Origin: Spirochaetales bacterium
GTDB taxonomy: Bacteria; Spirochaetota; Spirochaetia; Sphaerochaetales; Sphaerochaetaceae
NCBI GenBank assembly: GCA_012519125.1
Contig: JAAYQY010000301.1
Location: 1-6,239, forward strand
DNA length: 6,239 bases
Reading direction: 5' to 3'
Under the pieces are notes generated by a model. It did not search any database, had not been told where the DNA came from, and saw only the letters and a list, made by a program, of their open reading frames with translations. The position numbers and the translations under genes were made by a program. Positions 5,844 to 6,239 of the stretch are shown here, in pieces. Position 1 is the stretch's first letter; each line of letters opens with the position of its first letter.

Positions 5844-6239
5844 TTAGTCGTGCAGGAGGTTGAGCAACTCAATACGGCTTTGGGCCCCCACCTTCTGGAA
5901 GAGATTGTAGATGTGGGTGCGTACCGTTGCCTCGGAGATACCCAGCTTGAAGGCGATCTCCTTGTTGGTGAGTCCCTGGGCGATGAGGGTGGCCATCTCC
6001 TGCTCGCGTTGGGTGAGCGAGAAGCGCTGTGCCGTCTGCTCGGAGAGCTGGCCGAATGCGGAAGCGCTGCCGCTTTGCTTTTCCAGTACCTTGACTGCAG
6101 CGAGCAGGATGGTGATGTTGATCAGCAGGTTGACCACATATTCGAGCGAGAGCGGTTGGTACGAGAAAGAACTTGCATTGGCAAGCAGATACTCTACTGC
6201 CGAGAGGGGGACGAAGAGCAGGCAGCTGATGCCGATGCC
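5844..6239 (-). CDS. LuxR-family regulator with membrane segment, 5' end cut by window edge
   Basis: The minus frame is open from the right edge to a TAA at 5844-5846, giving the last 131 residues. The visible N-terminal part has two hydrophobic stretches (residues 2-20, ISCLLFVPLSAVEYLL, and about 35-52, VVNLLINITILLAAVKVL), which suggests the end of a multi-pass membrane domain. A linker follows, then a C-terminal LuxR helix-turn-helix at about 75-129 (LTQREQEMATLIAQGLTNKE, then IAFKLGISEATVRTHIYNLF and VGAQSRIELL). The domain is complete and shows the conserved Glu and the GLTNKEIA/TVRTHI pattern, so DNA binding is expected. The GTG at 6137 is not taken as the start, because the frame and the hydrophobic sequence continue upstream. 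It is most likely a membrane-anchored or membrane-sensing regulator; its signal is unknown. The hydrolase gene downstream is a possible target. Confidence 0.85.
   Translation of the reverse strand, partial: GIGISCLLFVPLSAVEYLLANASSFSYQPLSLEYVVNLLINITILLAAVKVLEKQSGSASAFGQLSEQTAQRFSLTQREQEMATLIAQGLTNKEIAFKLGISEATVRTHIYNLFQKVGAQSRIELLNLLHD

Noticed and set aside
5392..5847. 151-codon plus-strand open frame
   Set aside because: It is antisense to the lipoprotein hydrolase, whose signal peptide and motifs are on the minus strand.

Overview
This window looks like a chromosomal segment from a free-living or gut-associated carbohydrate-degrading bacterium of moderate GC content (roughly half G+C by eye). 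The gene set would fit a spirochaete of the Sphaerochaeta type: an LplD-type family 4 glycosidase, a YesN-like response-regulator remnant, a membrane-anchored LuxR regulator and a DUF5655/Imm-5-like pair. That assignment is impressionistic and rests on gene style, with no marker gene present. There is no rRNA, tRNA, CRISPR array, transposase or phage gene.

Left part (1-1562). A minus-strand DUF523/TudS-like iron-sulfur protein runs off the left edge. It is divergent from a plus-strand two-gene unit: a DUF5655 protein followed by an Imm-5-like protein whose start lies inside the end of the DUF5655 gene (11-nt overlap).

Middle (1563-3255). A 295-nt gap separates the Imm-5-like gene from a family 4 glycoside hydrolase. 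The gap holds a minus-strand stub that encodes only the first ~34 residues of a response-regulator receiver domain, so it is a regulator remnant divergent from the hydrolase. The hydrolase (1858-3201) carries the CHEV active-site motif typical of alpha-galacturonidases of the LplD type, which points to use of pectin-derived galacturonides. An 11-bp GNRA-loop hairpin after it sits between two convergent genes and probably serves both.

Right part (3256-6239). Three minus-strand genes lie in the order, by transcription: a membrane-associated LuxR-family regulator (its N-terminus is beyond the right edge), a lipoprotein alpha/beta hydrolase of the proline iminopeptidase type, and an AAA_14/DUF4143 ATPase. 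The ATPase appears to have its own promoter, with a near-consensus -10 only 5 nt from the start codon, so its mRNA may be leaderless. A perfect 8+4+8 palindrome lies just upstream of that promoter and just past the end of the hydrolase gene.

I see no clear multi-gene novel system. The most interesting points are the lost regulator beside the CHEV glycosidase, the leaderless promoter plus palindrome of the ATPase, and the overlapping DUF5655/Imm-5-like pair without a visible toxin.
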